DNA from: Halomonas sp.
GTDB taxonomy: Bacteria > Pseudomonadota > Gammaproteobacteria > Pseudomonadales > Halomonadaceae
DNA length: 64,000 nucleotides
Assembly (NCBI RefSeq): GCF_030457605.1
Contig: NZ_JAKDUR010000002.1
Span: 86,140 to 150,139, forward strand
Direction of reading: 5' to 3'
Position 1 is the stretch's first letter. Every line of letters starts with the position of its first letter. This document shows positions 43,501-50,968 of this stretch, one piece after another. The translations under genes were made by a program, and so were the position numbers. A model generated the notes under the pieces. It worked only from the letters and a program-made list of their open reading frames with translations, did not search any database and was not told the DNA's origin.

Positions 43501-43705
43501 CCGTGCCGGGAACGTGTATATCAACCGTAATATCATCGGTGCGGTGGTGGGTGTGCAGCCGTTTGGCGGCCAGGGGCTTTCGGGCACCGGCCCCAAGGCC
43601 GGTGGTCCCAATTATCTGTTGCGCTTTGCTTCGGAAAAAACCGTGACCAACAACACCGCAGCCCTTGGCGGCAACGCCTCACTGCTGGCCATGGGTGATA
43701 GCTGA
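40514..43705 (+). CDS. putA: Bifunctional proline dehydrogenase/P5C dehydrogenase
   Basis: A 1063-residue enzyme that oxidises proline to glutamate in two steps at the inner membrane face. The N-terminal ribbon-helix-helix repressor domain of E. coli PutA (1320 residues) is absent: the protein opens directly with the arm region. The FAD-binding proline dehydrogenase domain includes SIKLSALHPRYE, VEITIDAEEVDRLELSLEVF and RLVKGAYWDTEVKESQ. The aldehyde dehydrogenase domain has PWNFPVAIFCGQ, the general base Glu816 (ETGG) and nucleophile Cys850 (GQRCSALR). GGGGGG precedes the ATG by several bases. Lacking the repressor domain, it must be regulated by another protein. Confidence 0.96.
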   Translation: MLKAKTLRDPATWQTDPETLMARLSDHYIVDEDRFVRELIKLLEADRDEYARIEEDTATLVREVRNMDTAVDTIDELLQQYSLDTHEGLMLMCLAEAMLRIPDKATADALIEDKLGPADWNAHVGKSESWMVNASTWGLLMTGRVLKLDHPEDGQPAGFINRMVNRMGEPVIRRAMVEAMKIMGKQFVLGRNIDEALKRSKPLFDKGYTYSYDMLGEAARTRDDAKGYFDDYKSAIEQVGKARQKLRDTTPAPSISIKLSALHPRYEFGRREQILAELVDTVTALVRTARELDVEITIDAEEVDRLELSLEVFRAVYESEAAKGWGHFGLVVQAYAKRALPTLHYINRLADQQGDEIPLRLVKGAYWDTEVKESQQLGVEGYPVFTRKACTDVAYLACVQFLLSDATQGRIFPQFATHNAHTVTAILAHANHADRPFEFQRLHGMGEALYDAALKRAPKGTYCRIYAPVGAHKDLLPYLVRRLLENGANSSFVHQIVDPDVPVESLCEHPVDTLAAHDHCANPRIPLPQDIYGPRRRNARGVNLNICSHFYPLMEQMAEFMDKTYTAKPLLAFEVDDDAASSHSVTCPFDRHQQLGSIQWVTQEQTARALDAAWAAFPDWDATPVAERAAILRRFADLLESHMPELMTLCSREGGKLLTDGVDEIKEAVDFCRYYAMRAEDIFSEAIELPGPTGESNCLQMGGKGVFAAISPWNFPVAIFCGQMVAAAVSGNTVLAKPAEQTSLIAHRVVELLYAAGMPRDAVQLLPGDGESVGSVLTADPRITGVTFTGGTDTAQVINRALAARENAPLPTLIAETGGMNAMIVDSTALPEQVVVDVIQSAFQSAGQRCSALRVLYLQEDVADRTIELLTGAMQELRVGDPRDLGTDVGPVIDEDAREQLQAHIDTLTSEGRLIAQTPLEAARTQDGIFIAPTAFLIDNINALSREQFGPILHIVRYKAAKLDQVIDDINGRGYGLTFGVHSRNASFAAGIAQRIRAGNVYINRNIIGAVVGVQPFGGQGLSGTGPKAGGPNYLLRFASEKTVTNNTAALGGNASLLAMGDS

Positions 43706-43749
43706 CCCAGGACGGCGATCGCCCTTGCCCCAACAGGCACCGTACCACT

Positions 43750-43790
43750 CGGGCACGACACATCCGGGCATTCTCAATGTGTCGTGCCCG
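43750..43790. repeat. Perfect 13-bp inverted repeat between putA and putP
   Basis: CGGGCACGACACA (43750-43762) and its exact complement (43778-43790) enclose a 15-base spacer. There is no T-run, so it is not a standard terminator. It lies 45 bp after the putA stop, in the 374-bp putA-putP gap, and may be an operator or an mRNA-processing hairpin. Confidence 0.55.
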
Positions 43791-43905
43791 GGCACTCATC
43801 CGGGGAGGCAGGGAGCTACCCCCTGCCCATTCGCCACTTACCGTCATGACGGGAGGTTTAACACCACAATGGTCCGAGCATAATTAAAACAACGGGAGGC
43901 CTTAC

Positions 43906-44064
43906 ATGGGAACAACCGCACAATGCGACTCCGTGCGTAAAACATTCAGCGGGATGCCATCTCTGAGCTTGCACCCCCTCTCCGATCGCTATGTCCATCA
44001 TCGGCGCTCCGGCCCGGATGCGCCACAACAAATCATCGGAACCGCATCCGGCCGAATACAATAA
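43906..44064 (+). CDS. Possible 52-residue leader ORF before putP
   Basis: An open frame of 52 codons starts ATG at 43906 with a good GGGAGG site six bases upstream. It ends with TAA only 15 bases before the putP ATG, immediately before the putP ribosome site (CGGGAG). The peptide (MGTTAQCDSVRKTF...) has no recognised family and no clear hydrophobic segment. The close fit to the putP ribosome site suggests translational coupling or a leader peptide, but chance cannot be excluded. Confidence 0.35.
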   Translation: MGTTAQCDSVRKTFSGMPSLSLHPLSDRYVHHRRSGPDAPQQIIGTASGRIQ

Positions 44065-44079
44065 ACGGGAGAAATTCTT

Positions 44080-45570
44080 ATGGCTATTGGCGTTTGGATC
44101 AGCCTTTTTATCTACTTCGCACTCATGATTGCCATCGGCTTCTATGCGATGCGCAAATCCACGTCTACTTCTGAAGGCTACATACTCGGTGGCCGATCCC
44201 TGAGTCCACAAGTGGCAGCCCTCTCGGCGGGTGCTTCGGACATGAGCGGCTGGCTGCTGTTGGGTTTACCCGGGGCCATGTTTATCTCCGGCCTGGGCTC
44301 CGCCTGGATTGGTATCGGCCTGTTCGTGGGCGCGCTTTTCAACTGGATTCTGGTCGCACCGCGCCTGCGTGAGCAAACGGTTCACTATGGTAATGCGATC
44401 ACCATTCCGGCCTTCCTGGCAAACCGTTTTCCCACAAGAGCCATACCACTGAGGACGGTATCCGCTGTCGTCATTGTTGTGTTTTTCGCGGTTTACACGG
44501 CGTCGGGCCTGGTCGCCGGCGGTAAACTGTTCGAAAGCGCGTTTTCCGGCGTGATCAATATTGGCGGCATGAGCGACTACTCCGCGGGCATCATCATCAC
44601 GCTCGGCGTGGTACTGGTCTACTCGGTGATCGGCGGCTTTATGGCCGTGAGCATGACGGACTTCGTGCAAGGCTGTATCATGATGCTGGCACTGGTGATC
44701 ATGCCCATCGTGGTTCTTTATGGCCAGGGGGGCGGCGGCTTCGATCAGGCGTCACAGACCCTGAATGAAACCGACCCCACGCTTCTCTCCTGGACAGAGG
44801 GGCTGACCTTTATCGGCTGGCTGTCTGCGGTGACCTGGGGACTTGGGTATTTCGGGCAGCCACACATCATCGTGCGCTTCATGGCCATTCGTACGCTGAA
44901 AGAGGTTCCTGTCGCCCGTAACATCGGCATGAGCTGGATGTTCATCTCGCTGGTCGGCGCCATCTCCATGGGCATATTCGGCCGGGCCTATGCGGTTCGC
45001 AATGGCCTGGAGGTCGCCGATCCGGAGACGATCTTTATCATCCTCTCGGAACTGCTGTTCCATCCCCTGATCACCGGCTTCCTCTATGCCGCACTGCTGG
45101 CCGCCGTCATGAGCACCATTTCCAGCCAGCTTCTGGTGGCCTCTTCATCACTGACCGAGGACTTCTATCGCCTGTTCCTGCGGAAAGAAGCCACCGAAAA
45201 GGAATGTGTCAACGTAGGCCGGATTAGTGTCGTACTGGTTGGCCTGGTAGCCGCCGTCATTGCGTCGGATCCAAACTCTCAGGTTCTGGGGCTGGTCAGT
45301 AACGCCTGGGCAGGCTTTGGCGCGGCGTTCGGCCCGCTGATCATTCTCTCGCTGATGTGGCCACGCACCAACGGTGCCGGTGCCATCGCAGGCATGATTG
45401 TAGGCGCCCTCACCGTCATCATCTGGATTTCACTGGGCTGGAACGCAGAGTTCATGGGTGGCCCCGGAGTCTACGAAATCATTCCCGGCTTTATCGCTGC
45501 CTTCATTGCCATCATGGTGGTAAGCAGCGTGACTGCCGATGCCGGCGAATATCAGCACATTACCCGTTAA
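44080..45570 (+). CDS. putP: Sodium/proline symporter
   Basis: A 496-residue inner-membrane transporter of the sodium:solute symporter family with about 13 hydrophobic segments. Family marks include SEGYILGGRSLSPQVAALSAGASDMSGWLLLGLPGAMF in the N-terminal sodium/proline region, YTASGLVAGGKLFES, and FGQPHIIVRFMAIR. It provides proline for PutA and, in a halophile, possibly for osmoprotection. GGGAGA precedes the ATG. It follows putA by 374 bp, likely with its own promoter. Confidence 0.95.
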   Translation: MAIGVWISLFIYFALMIAIGFYAMRKSTSTSEGYILGGRSLSPQVAALSAGASDMSGWLLLGLPGAMFISGLGSAWIGIGLFVGALFNWILVAPRLREQTVHYGNAITIPAFLANRFPTRAIPLRTVSAVVIVVFFAVYTASGLVAGGKLFESAFSGVINIGGMSDYSAGIIITLGVVLVYSVIGGFMAVSMTDFVQGCIMMLALVIMPIVVLYGQGGGGFDQASQTLNETDPTLLSWTEGLTFIGWLSAVTWGLGYFGQPHIIVRFMAIRTLKEVPVARNIGMSWMFISLVGAISMGIFGRAYAVRNGLEVADPETIFIILSELLFHPLITGFLYAALLAAVMSTISSQLLVASSSLTEDFYRLFLRKEATEKECVNVGRISVVLVGLVAAVIASDPNSQVLGLVSNAWAGFGAAFGPLIILSLMWPRTNGAGAIAGMIVGALTVIIWISLGWNAEFMGGPGVYEIIPGFIAAFIAIMVVSSVTADAGEYQHITR

Positions 45571-45617
45571 AAGCGCGCGCATCACACGCGTGACCAATGA
45601 CGGCATGAAAGATAGCA

Positions 45618-45640
45618 GGGCTCCTTCGGGAGCCCTTTTT
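45618..45640 (+). terminator. Rho-independent terminator of putP
   Basis: A 7-bp stem GGGCTCC / GGAGCCC with a stable TTCG tetraloop followed by TTTTT, 47 bases after the putP stop. Confidence 0.92.
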
Positions 45641-45777
45641 CATGCCTTTATACTGGAAGGCCTGCCCCCTTGCGCTGGATCAATAGTCCATCCAGATGTG
45701 GCACTTACACTGGCTCCATGGATGAACGGCAAGCTCCGGCTGGCCTGTAACGTAAAATCTTCTGGAGTCACTATACG

Positions 45778-46422
45778 ATGCGCAGAACTGCCCTGACCGC
45801 CCTGATAGCCGCCGGCGTTGCCGCGGCTGGCGTTACCACCAGCACCCAGGTCTTTGCCTACGGCGCCGGCGATCTTTACACCCGGGTTGGCGTGGCCAAG
45901 ATAGCGCCGAAAAGCGATAACGGCGACATCAATACGCTGGGCATGACCGGCCTTGGTGTGGATGTTGATGACGAGTCGGGCTTTGCCTTTACCCTCGGCT
46001 ACCGCTTCCACGACAGGATGGGCCTGGAGTTGCTTGCTGCATGGCCCTTCGAGCACGATATCAGCATCGCTGACGGCGCAGTCAACGGCACAACCAAACA
46101 CCTGCCACCCACGCTGACGCTGCAGTATTATCCGCTTGGCGGCACTCCCGCACGCGTTCAGCCGTATGTCGGTGCAGGTATCAACTACACGCATTTTTCC
46201 GATGAAGAAGTCAACGTTCCCGGCGCGTCACTGGAGCTGGAAGACTCCTGGGGGGCGGCCGGCCAGCTGGGCATCGACGTCCTGATTGACGAACACTGGG
46301 CCATGAACGCCGCGGCCTGGTATATCGATATCGACGCTGACACCAACGTCGCAGGCGCTGACGCCGGCACCGTGGAAATCGACCCGATGGTCGTTATGGC
46401 AGGCATCAGCTACCGCTTCTAG
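45778..46422 (+). CDS. OmpW-family outer-membrane protein
   Basis: A 214-residue outer-membrane beta-barrel. The signal peptide covers about residues 1-27 (ending VFA), then YGAGDLYTRVGVAKIAP opens the OmpW pattern. Further family segments are FTLGYRFHDRMGLELLAAWPFEHDI, PPTLTLQYYPLG and VQPYVGAGINYTHF, and the barrel ends in MAGISYRF with the terminal Phe needed for assembly. OmpW forms a small channel for hydrophobic compounds and is often stress-regulated. It is a single-gene unit convergent with yqcC. Confidence 0.92.
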   Translation: MRRTALTALIAAGVAAAGVTTSTQVFAYGAGDLYTRVGVAKIAPKSDNGDINTLGMTGLGVDVDDESGFAFTLGYRFHDRMGLELLAAWPFEHDISIADGAVNGTTKHLPPTLTLQYYPLGGTPARVQPYVGAGINYTHFSDEEVNVPGASLELEDSWGAAGQLGIDVLIDEHWAMNAAAWYIDIDADTNVAGADAGTVEIDPMVVMAGISYRF

Positions 46423-46493
46423 ACGTTTCACCGCGTTCTATCAACAGATTCTCATCAGTATTTTGCGCTGTCCGCGATGCGGGCAACGCTTTT

Positions 46494-46826
46494 TTAATGC
46501 CGGGTAATCATCTCATCGAGACGTTCAACACTCTGAACGACCAACAACCGGTCGCTTGTTCTGGCACGCTGCTGCTGAAGATAGGCCGCCACCGCCGGAG
46601 CTACGTCGCATTTTTCCGGCAACGGAGCCTGAGCCTCAATCAGCGCATGCAAGCGTGCCACAAAAACGAAACGCAGCCATTGCGGTAACGACATGGTATC
46701 CACGCAAAACGGTTGTCGACTGGCAAACGCTGTCGGTGCCGGCGTTTCCACCTGCCACAGGCTGGCAGCTTTAAGCGTGGCTTCCAGATCTTCCACCGCT
46801 CTTTCAAGCTCTTGATGTATTGTCAT
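46494..46826 (-). CDS. yqcC: YqcC-family protein
   Basis: A 110-residue cytoplasmic protein of the YqcC (DUF446) family, helical and of unknown function. Diagnostic are the opening helix HQELERAVEDLEATLKAASLW and the central PFCVDTMSLPQWLRFVFVARLHALIEAQAPLPEKCDVAP. The ribosome site is weak. In enterobacteria it neighbours the tRNA-modification gene truC; that partner is not adjacent here. Confidence 0.85.
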   Translation of the reverse strand: MTIHQELERAVEDLEATLKAASLWQVETPAPTAFASRQPFCVDTMSLPQWLRFVFVARLHALIEAQAPLPEKCDVAPAVAAYLQQQRARTSDRLLVVQSVERLDEMITRH

Positions 46827-46947
46827 GGGGCATCCGCAGGAGTAAAACCGCGCATTATCCCAGCGCAGGGGCTATCTTGCCAAGCATCTGCCGGCATTCA
46901 AGAGCACCTGCCCGGCCATGAACCGCCGTCCGGACAAGCCCGTATTG

Positions 46948-47039
46948 CGTGAATAAACGGCTACCGTGTGGATAAACCACCCGGCGGCGTTATGCGTTAT
47001 TCACCGATTCACAGAAAACCTGAAAGAGACTGTGGATAA
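46948..47039. promoter_or_regulatory. Cluster of DnaA-box-like 9-mers
   Basis: Within 92 bp there are two perfect TTATCCACA sites (minus strand, 46967-46975 and 47031-47039) and two 8-of-9 matches (46948-46956 minus, 46997-47005 plus). They lie in the 371-bp gene-free gap between yqcC and the DUF3549 gene. No dnaA or dnaN is near, so this is probably a DnaA-binding locus and not the origin. Confidence 0.5.
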
Positions 47040-47065
47040 ACTCTGGAAAGGTCGCGCAAAGCAGG

Positions 47066-47100
47066 ATGTCATGGGGTTGTCATGACATTGCTCATTTTTT
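47066..47100 (+). promoter_or_regulatory. Inverted repeat with T-run before DUF3549 gene
   Basis: A perfect 8-bp repeat ATGTCATG-GGGTTGT-CATGACAT (47066-47088) is followed by TGCTCATTTTTT. It could be a terminator for a small transcript from the DnaA-box region or an operator for the DUF3549 gene 98 bp downstream. Confidence 0.4.
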
Positions 47101-47197
47101 AATCAGCGAACCTCTTCACCCGTATTTTTTCCATAACGACGGCTGACACCTACCCAAGGGCAAGGTAGAGTGCAGGCTTGCAATGCGGAAGGATGCC

Positions 47198-48226
47198 ATG
47201 CAGCCGATTCACACTCTTGACGACTTTTTTACCCGCAGCGGTGCTGATGTCGCCCTGTATCATATGGGCCGCCGTGTTACGCCCTGCTCGCGGGATACAC
47301 TCGCCGCTTTTGAAAGTGGTAACGCTCCCTGGCCAGAACCCTGGCAAGGACACGCACGTCTGGCGGCAGTCTTTCGCCTGGGTGACATGCCGGAGCCAGC
47401 CATCTGGTTTTTAAGCCTGCCGCTGGATGAACAGGGCTATCTTTCGCCCGCTCAACGGGATGCCTTCCTGCAGCGGCTGCTTGAAACGCTCGGCCACAAT
47501 GCCAGCCAGGCCGCCAACAGTCACGACAGTCCCATCGAGCATCTCATGCAGGACGACCCGCTGGCGTTTACCCCTGACATGACGTTTCAGGCGGTGCTGA
47601 ACGCGCGTGCAACGCAGGATGCCAGCCTTCCGCCAAGCCAGTACCTGGCGGCAGTAGAAGCATTTATCGACGGTCGGCATACCGAGTGGGAAACGCTTGG
47701 TGTGCAAGGCATTGCCGATTACGCCATGCGCATGGAGGATGCCCGTCAATCGCAGCTCGCCGGCGTGCTGCAACAGCTGCCTACACCCATGCTGCAAATG
47801 CTGTGCCACTGTCTGGAACATCGCAGGCTGGCCCCCGTTCTGGTCGGCGAGCTTTGCCAGCGCGGCGAGACCGCTGCCGCCACTGGCGATGTAGAAACGT
47901 TTTGTGCCTGCATTCGCGCGGTAGGCAGCAGCGATGACGCCCAGGCAGGCGCCTGGTATGCCACCCTGCTGGCCGATGAAGCCGCCTGCGGCCCCGACAC
48001 GCTTGCCGCCATTGCCGGGCGGGGCTGGCCACTGCTTGAAGACGGCAAACGCCTGCCGCTTTTTTTAAACCGTCTGGCGCAGGATTCTCGCACAGGCTTT
48101 GGCGCCGTGGTGCGCGACCTGGCTTTGATTCCGCGCTTGCGGCTGCCCGTCATCACACTACTGCGCGACGCGCCCGAAGGGTCGCGTCTTCGCGATCGGC
48201 TGCTTGAGTTGACCGGCGCGCTATAG
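47198..48226 (+). CDS. DUF3549 family protein
   Basis: A 342-residue cytoplasmic protein resembling the DUF3549 family of gammaproteobacteria, function unknown. It opens MQPIHTLDDFFTRSGADVALYHMGRRV and has a mostly helical, alanine/leucine-rich remainder. The start at 47198 is chosen because GGAAGGA lies just upstream; a frame five codons longer begins before that site. It is followed 44 bases later by rimB on the same strand. Confidence 0.75.
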   Translation: MQPIHTLDDFFTRSGADVALYHMGRRVTPCSRDTLAAFESGNAPWPEPWQGHARLAAVFRLGDMPEPAIWFLSLPLDEQGYLSPAQRDAFLQRLLETLGHNASQAANSHDSPIEHLMQDDPLAFTPDMTFQAVLNARATQDASLPPSQYLAAVEAFIDGRHTEWETLGVQGIADYAMRMEDARQSQLAGVLQQLPTPMLQMLCHCLEHRRLAPVLVGELCQRGETAAATGDVETFCACIRAVGSSDDAQAGAWYATLLADEAACGPDTLAAIAGRGWPLLEDGKRLPLFLNRLAQDSRTGFGAVVRDLALIPRLRLPVITLLRDAPEGSRLRDRLLELTGAL

Positions 48227-48270
48227 CAGGTGTGCCAGAACAAGGAGATGATGGTGAAGGAGACAGCGCT

Positions 48271-48711
48271 GTGAAAGAACTACCCTATCAGGCAAAAGCC
48301 GTGATTGGCCGTCGTGAAATGGTCACGCTGCCCGAACTGAATCTACACTTATGCTGCAAGACAGATACCGGCGCACGCACCTCGGTGCTCCATGCCGAAA
48401 AGGTGGAAACCTTTGAAGACTCGTCCGGTCGGCCATGGGTGCGCTTTATCACCCGCAGTGGCGGAACTGATACGCCAGAACATCGCATTACTCAGCCTTT
48501 GCATGACCGTCGACGCATTACCAGCTCCAACGGGCACGCCGAGTACCGCCACGTCATTCGCACTATGCTGAACATGGGCGAGCTTTCGTTCCCGGTAGAG
48601 CTTACGTTGACCGACCGGCGCAACATGCGCCACCCGATGTTGCTGGGCCGCCGTGCCATGAGCCGCTTTCTGGTCGCCCCCGGCACGGCCTTTTTACACG
48701 GCGAGCCATAG
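48271..48711 (+). CDS. rimB: RimB-type retropepsin-like protease
   Basis: A 146-residue protein of the family annotated as ATP-dependent zinc protease and now regarded as retropepsin-like aspartic proteases. The aspartyl motif DTGARTS is at 32-38, followed by the LLGRRAM(S/R) flap-side motif near residue 127. It starts with GTG at 48271 after a GGAG site. It sits 60 bases before rimK, an order also seen in pseudomonad rim operons, where RimB trims poly-glutamate tails that RimK adds. Confidence 0.85.
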   Translation: MKELPYQAKAVIGRREMVTLPELNLHLCCKTDTGARTSVLHAEKVETFEDSSGRPWVRFITRSGGTDTPEHRITQPLHDRRRITSSNGHAEYRHVIRTMLNMGELSFPVELTLTDRRNMRHPMLLGRRAMSRFLVAPGTAFLHGEP

Positions 48712-48771
48712 CACTTTCACGGCTTCCCCCACTAACGCAGTCACCCGCTTAACCGGATTGGAGCACTGTAT

Positions 48772-49680
48772 ATGCACATTGCCCTGCTATCCCGTAACCG
48801 TAATCTGTACTCCACCCGGCGTCTGGTTGAAGCAGCCGAGGCTCGCGGCCACAGCGCGCGAGTCGTCGATACCTTGCGCTGTTACATGAGTATCGCCTCG
48901 CACCACCCATCGATTCACTACAAGGGGCACAACATCGAGCCGTTTGATGCGGTCATCCCGCGCATTGGCTCGTCGGTCACCTTTTATGGCTGTGCGGTGT
49001 TGCGACAATTCGAAATGATGGGCACCTATGTGCTGAATGATTCGGTCGCGATTACCCGCTCCCGGGACAAGCTACGCTCGCTACAGCTGCTGTCACGCAA
49101 GGGGTTGGGCTTGCCGATCACCGGTTTTGCCCATTCACCCGACGACATCCCCGACCTGATTACCATGGTCAAGGGCGCACCGCTGGTGATCAAACTGCTC
49201 GAAGGCACCCAGGGCATCGGCGTGGTGCTGGCAGAAACCAACCAGGCCGCCGAGTCGGTGATTCAGGCTTTCATGGGCATGAAAGCCAACATCATGGTTC
49301 AGGAATACATCAAGGAAGCCAAAGGTGCCGACATTCGTTGCCTTGTCATTGGTGACAAAGTGGTCGCGGCCATGAAGCGCCAGGCCGCTGACGGCGAATT
49401 CCGCTCCAACCTGCATCGCGGCGGCAGCGCCAGCGTGATCCGCATCACGCCGGAAGAGCGCTCCACGGCCATTCGGGCGGCCAAGGCCATGGGGCTTCGG
49501 GTAGCCGGGGTGGATCTTTTGCGCGCCAACCACGGCCCGGTCATCATGGAGGTCAACTCGTCTCCGGGGCTGCGCGGTATCGAAAGCGCTACGGGCAAGG
49601 ATATCGCCGGCCTGATCATCGAACATATCGAAAAAAACGCCGCAACACCGCGCAAAACGCCACCTAAGCCCAAGGGCTAG
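48772..49680 (+). CDS. rimK: Ribosomal protein S6 glutamate ligase
   Basis: An ATP-grasp ligase of 302 residues that adds glutamates to the C-terminus of ribosomal protein S6. Family segments: [61 protein letters not shown] (ATP-binding), FIREA-like [25 protein letters not shown], and [26 protein letters not shown] with the metal-binding residues. Probably co-transcribed with rimB. Confidence 0.95.
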   Translation: MHIALLSRNRNLYSTRRLVEAAEARGHSARVVDTLRCYMSIASHHPSIHYKGHNIEPFDAVIPRIGSSVTFYGCAVLRQFEMMGTYVLNDSVAITRSRDKLRSLQLLSRKGLGLPITGFAHSPDDIPDLITMVKGAPLVIKLLEGTQGIGVVLAETNQAAESVIQAFMGMKANIMVQEYIKEAKGADIRCLVIGDKVVAAMKRQAADGEFRSNLHRGGSASVIRITPEERSTAIRAAKAMGLRVAGVDLLRANHGPVIMEVNSSPGLRGIESATGKDIAGLIIEHIEKNAATPRKTPPKPKG

Positions 49681-49766
49681 CACAGCGGATAAAAATAATT
49701 GGTCAAGGGGTGGCAAAACCGCGCCACCGCCGCCACAATCTGCGTCACCGAAGGAGGTAGACGCTC

Positions 49767-50213
49767 ATGTTTCTCGATAATCGCCAAGTGGCGATGGACA
49801 GCGTATTGGAAGCGCTGGCCGACAGCATCGACTATTTTCAGGATAATATCGAACGCCTGCGCCCCTCGCTGCGCGAATGTCTGAAGCCGCTGTATGAAGA
49901 GCGTCTTAAACAAATGCACAAGCTTCAGCGGCTGGCACGCAAGCACCTTAAAATGCTGCCCCGGGATGCCGACGTCGAGCGTGATGACTTCCTGTGGCTA
50001 TGGAGCCGCCTGAAAAGCTTTGTGGGCAACGACAGCCAGGTGCTGATCAGCGAACTGCTCGAGCAGGAACGCGTTCTGATGCAGGCACTGTCTACCCTGT
50101 TTACCCACCCGCTGCCGGATCCGGTCGAGCCGGTGGTAGAAGAGTGCATGAAAGGCTGCCGCCAGCTGATTCGTGAGCTTTACGGGCTGCAAAAGCGCAA
50201 GACCCGGCGTTAG
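49767..50213 (+). CDS. Helical cytoplasmic protein of unknown function
   Basis: I do not recognise this 148-residue protein. It has no signal or membrane segment and appears to be a bundle of four or so amphipathic helices, rich in Leu, Glu and Arg (SVLEALADSIDYFQDNIERL, then YEERLKQMHKLQRLARKHL). A strong AAGGAGG site supports the start. It lies 86 bases after rimK and overlaps the convergent sanA gene by four bases at their stop codons. A structural link to ferritin-like or DUF2383-type bundles is conceivable but not shown. Confidence 0.7.
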   Translation: MFLDNRQVAMDSVLEALADSIDYFQDNIERLRPSLRECLKPLYEERLKQMHKLQRLARKHLKMLPRDADVERDDFLWLWSRLKSFVGNDSQVLISELLEQERVLMQALSTLFTHPLPDPVEPVVEECMKGCRQLIRELYGLQKRKTRR

Positions 50214-50953
50214 CGTACCCCGCCGTCATCACTGACTTCGACAGTGCTCTGGAGGAGCGGCGGCCTCACCGTTTCATCGGGCATCAGAATGGGTTCAGGC
50301 GGGCCGAGAAAATACGGCTCGCGCCCCCACAGATACAAATCCCCCAACGTCGCCACCCGGGCGAGGCTTTCGCGCAGCCTTAGCCGCCACTCTCCGGCCA
50401 CAGCACCCTCACTTGCCACACAACCGGTTACCTCCATACCCCGCGCACGGGCAATGTAAATGGCTCGCGGCAGGTGCCAGCGTTGGGTAATCAGTACGGC
50501 TTTATCAACCTGAAAGACGTCCTGCGCGCGCGCCAGCGTATCGAAGGTGCTGAAACCGGCAAAATCCATCGTCAGCTGCTCGGGGGCAACGCCTCGTTTG
50601 CTCAAATCGCGCCACATTGCCCGCGGTTCGTTATACGCCCGAGTGCGGTTATCGCCTGACAACAGCAAATGCTCGACTCGCCCGCCATGAACGAGCCTCG
50701 CCGCGGTATGCATTCGTGCATTGAAATGGGGGTTGCGCACGCCGGTCCGCGTCCAGCTCGACGTGCCGAAAACCACGCCGATACGCTGCGGCCGGCAGCT
50801 TGCCACGTCGGATTCAATATACGGCGCGCTGCGGGAAAGAACCCAAAGGTTACCCGCCAACCACAGCAATACGGCCAGCAGCAGCAGTGCGCCCAGCAAC
50901 ATCAGAAACTGCTTCATCCCGCCCAGCAGTCGCTGCATCATGCGTGGCGACAC
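50210..50953 (-). CDS. sanA: SanA/YdcF-family membrane protein
   Basis: A 247-residue protein with one N-terminal membrane helix (LMLLGALLLLAVLLWLAGNLW) and a periplasmic DUF218 domain. The signatures are VVFGTSSWTRTGVRNPHFNAR, LLLSGDNRTRAYNEPRAMWRDL, DFAGFSTFDTLARAQDVF, and LITQRWHLPRAIYIAR, matching SanA, which affects envelope permeability and vancomycin sensitivity. The start is uncertain: GTG at 50953 or ATG at 50941; neither has a strong ribosome site. Confidence 0.85.
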   Translation of the reverse strand: MSPRMMQRLLGGMKQFLMLLGALLLLAVLLWLAGNLWVLSRSAPYIESDVASCRPQRIGVVFGTSSWTRTGVRNPHFNARMHTAARLVHGGRVEHLLLSGDNRTRAYNEPRAMWRDLSKRGVAPEQLTMDFAGFSTFDTLARAQDVFQVDKAVLITQRWHLPRAIYIARARGMEVTGCVASEGAVAGEWRLRLRESLARVATLGDLYLWGREPYFLGPPEPILMPDETVRPPLLQSTVEVSDDGGVR

Positions 50954-50968
50954 CCAGGCCCGGTGCGG

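Noticed and set aside
46948..47039. Replication origin at the DnaA-box cluster
   Set aside because: No dnaA, dnaN, gidA or parAB genes are near and only four sites are visible; a DnaA-binding locus is more cautious.
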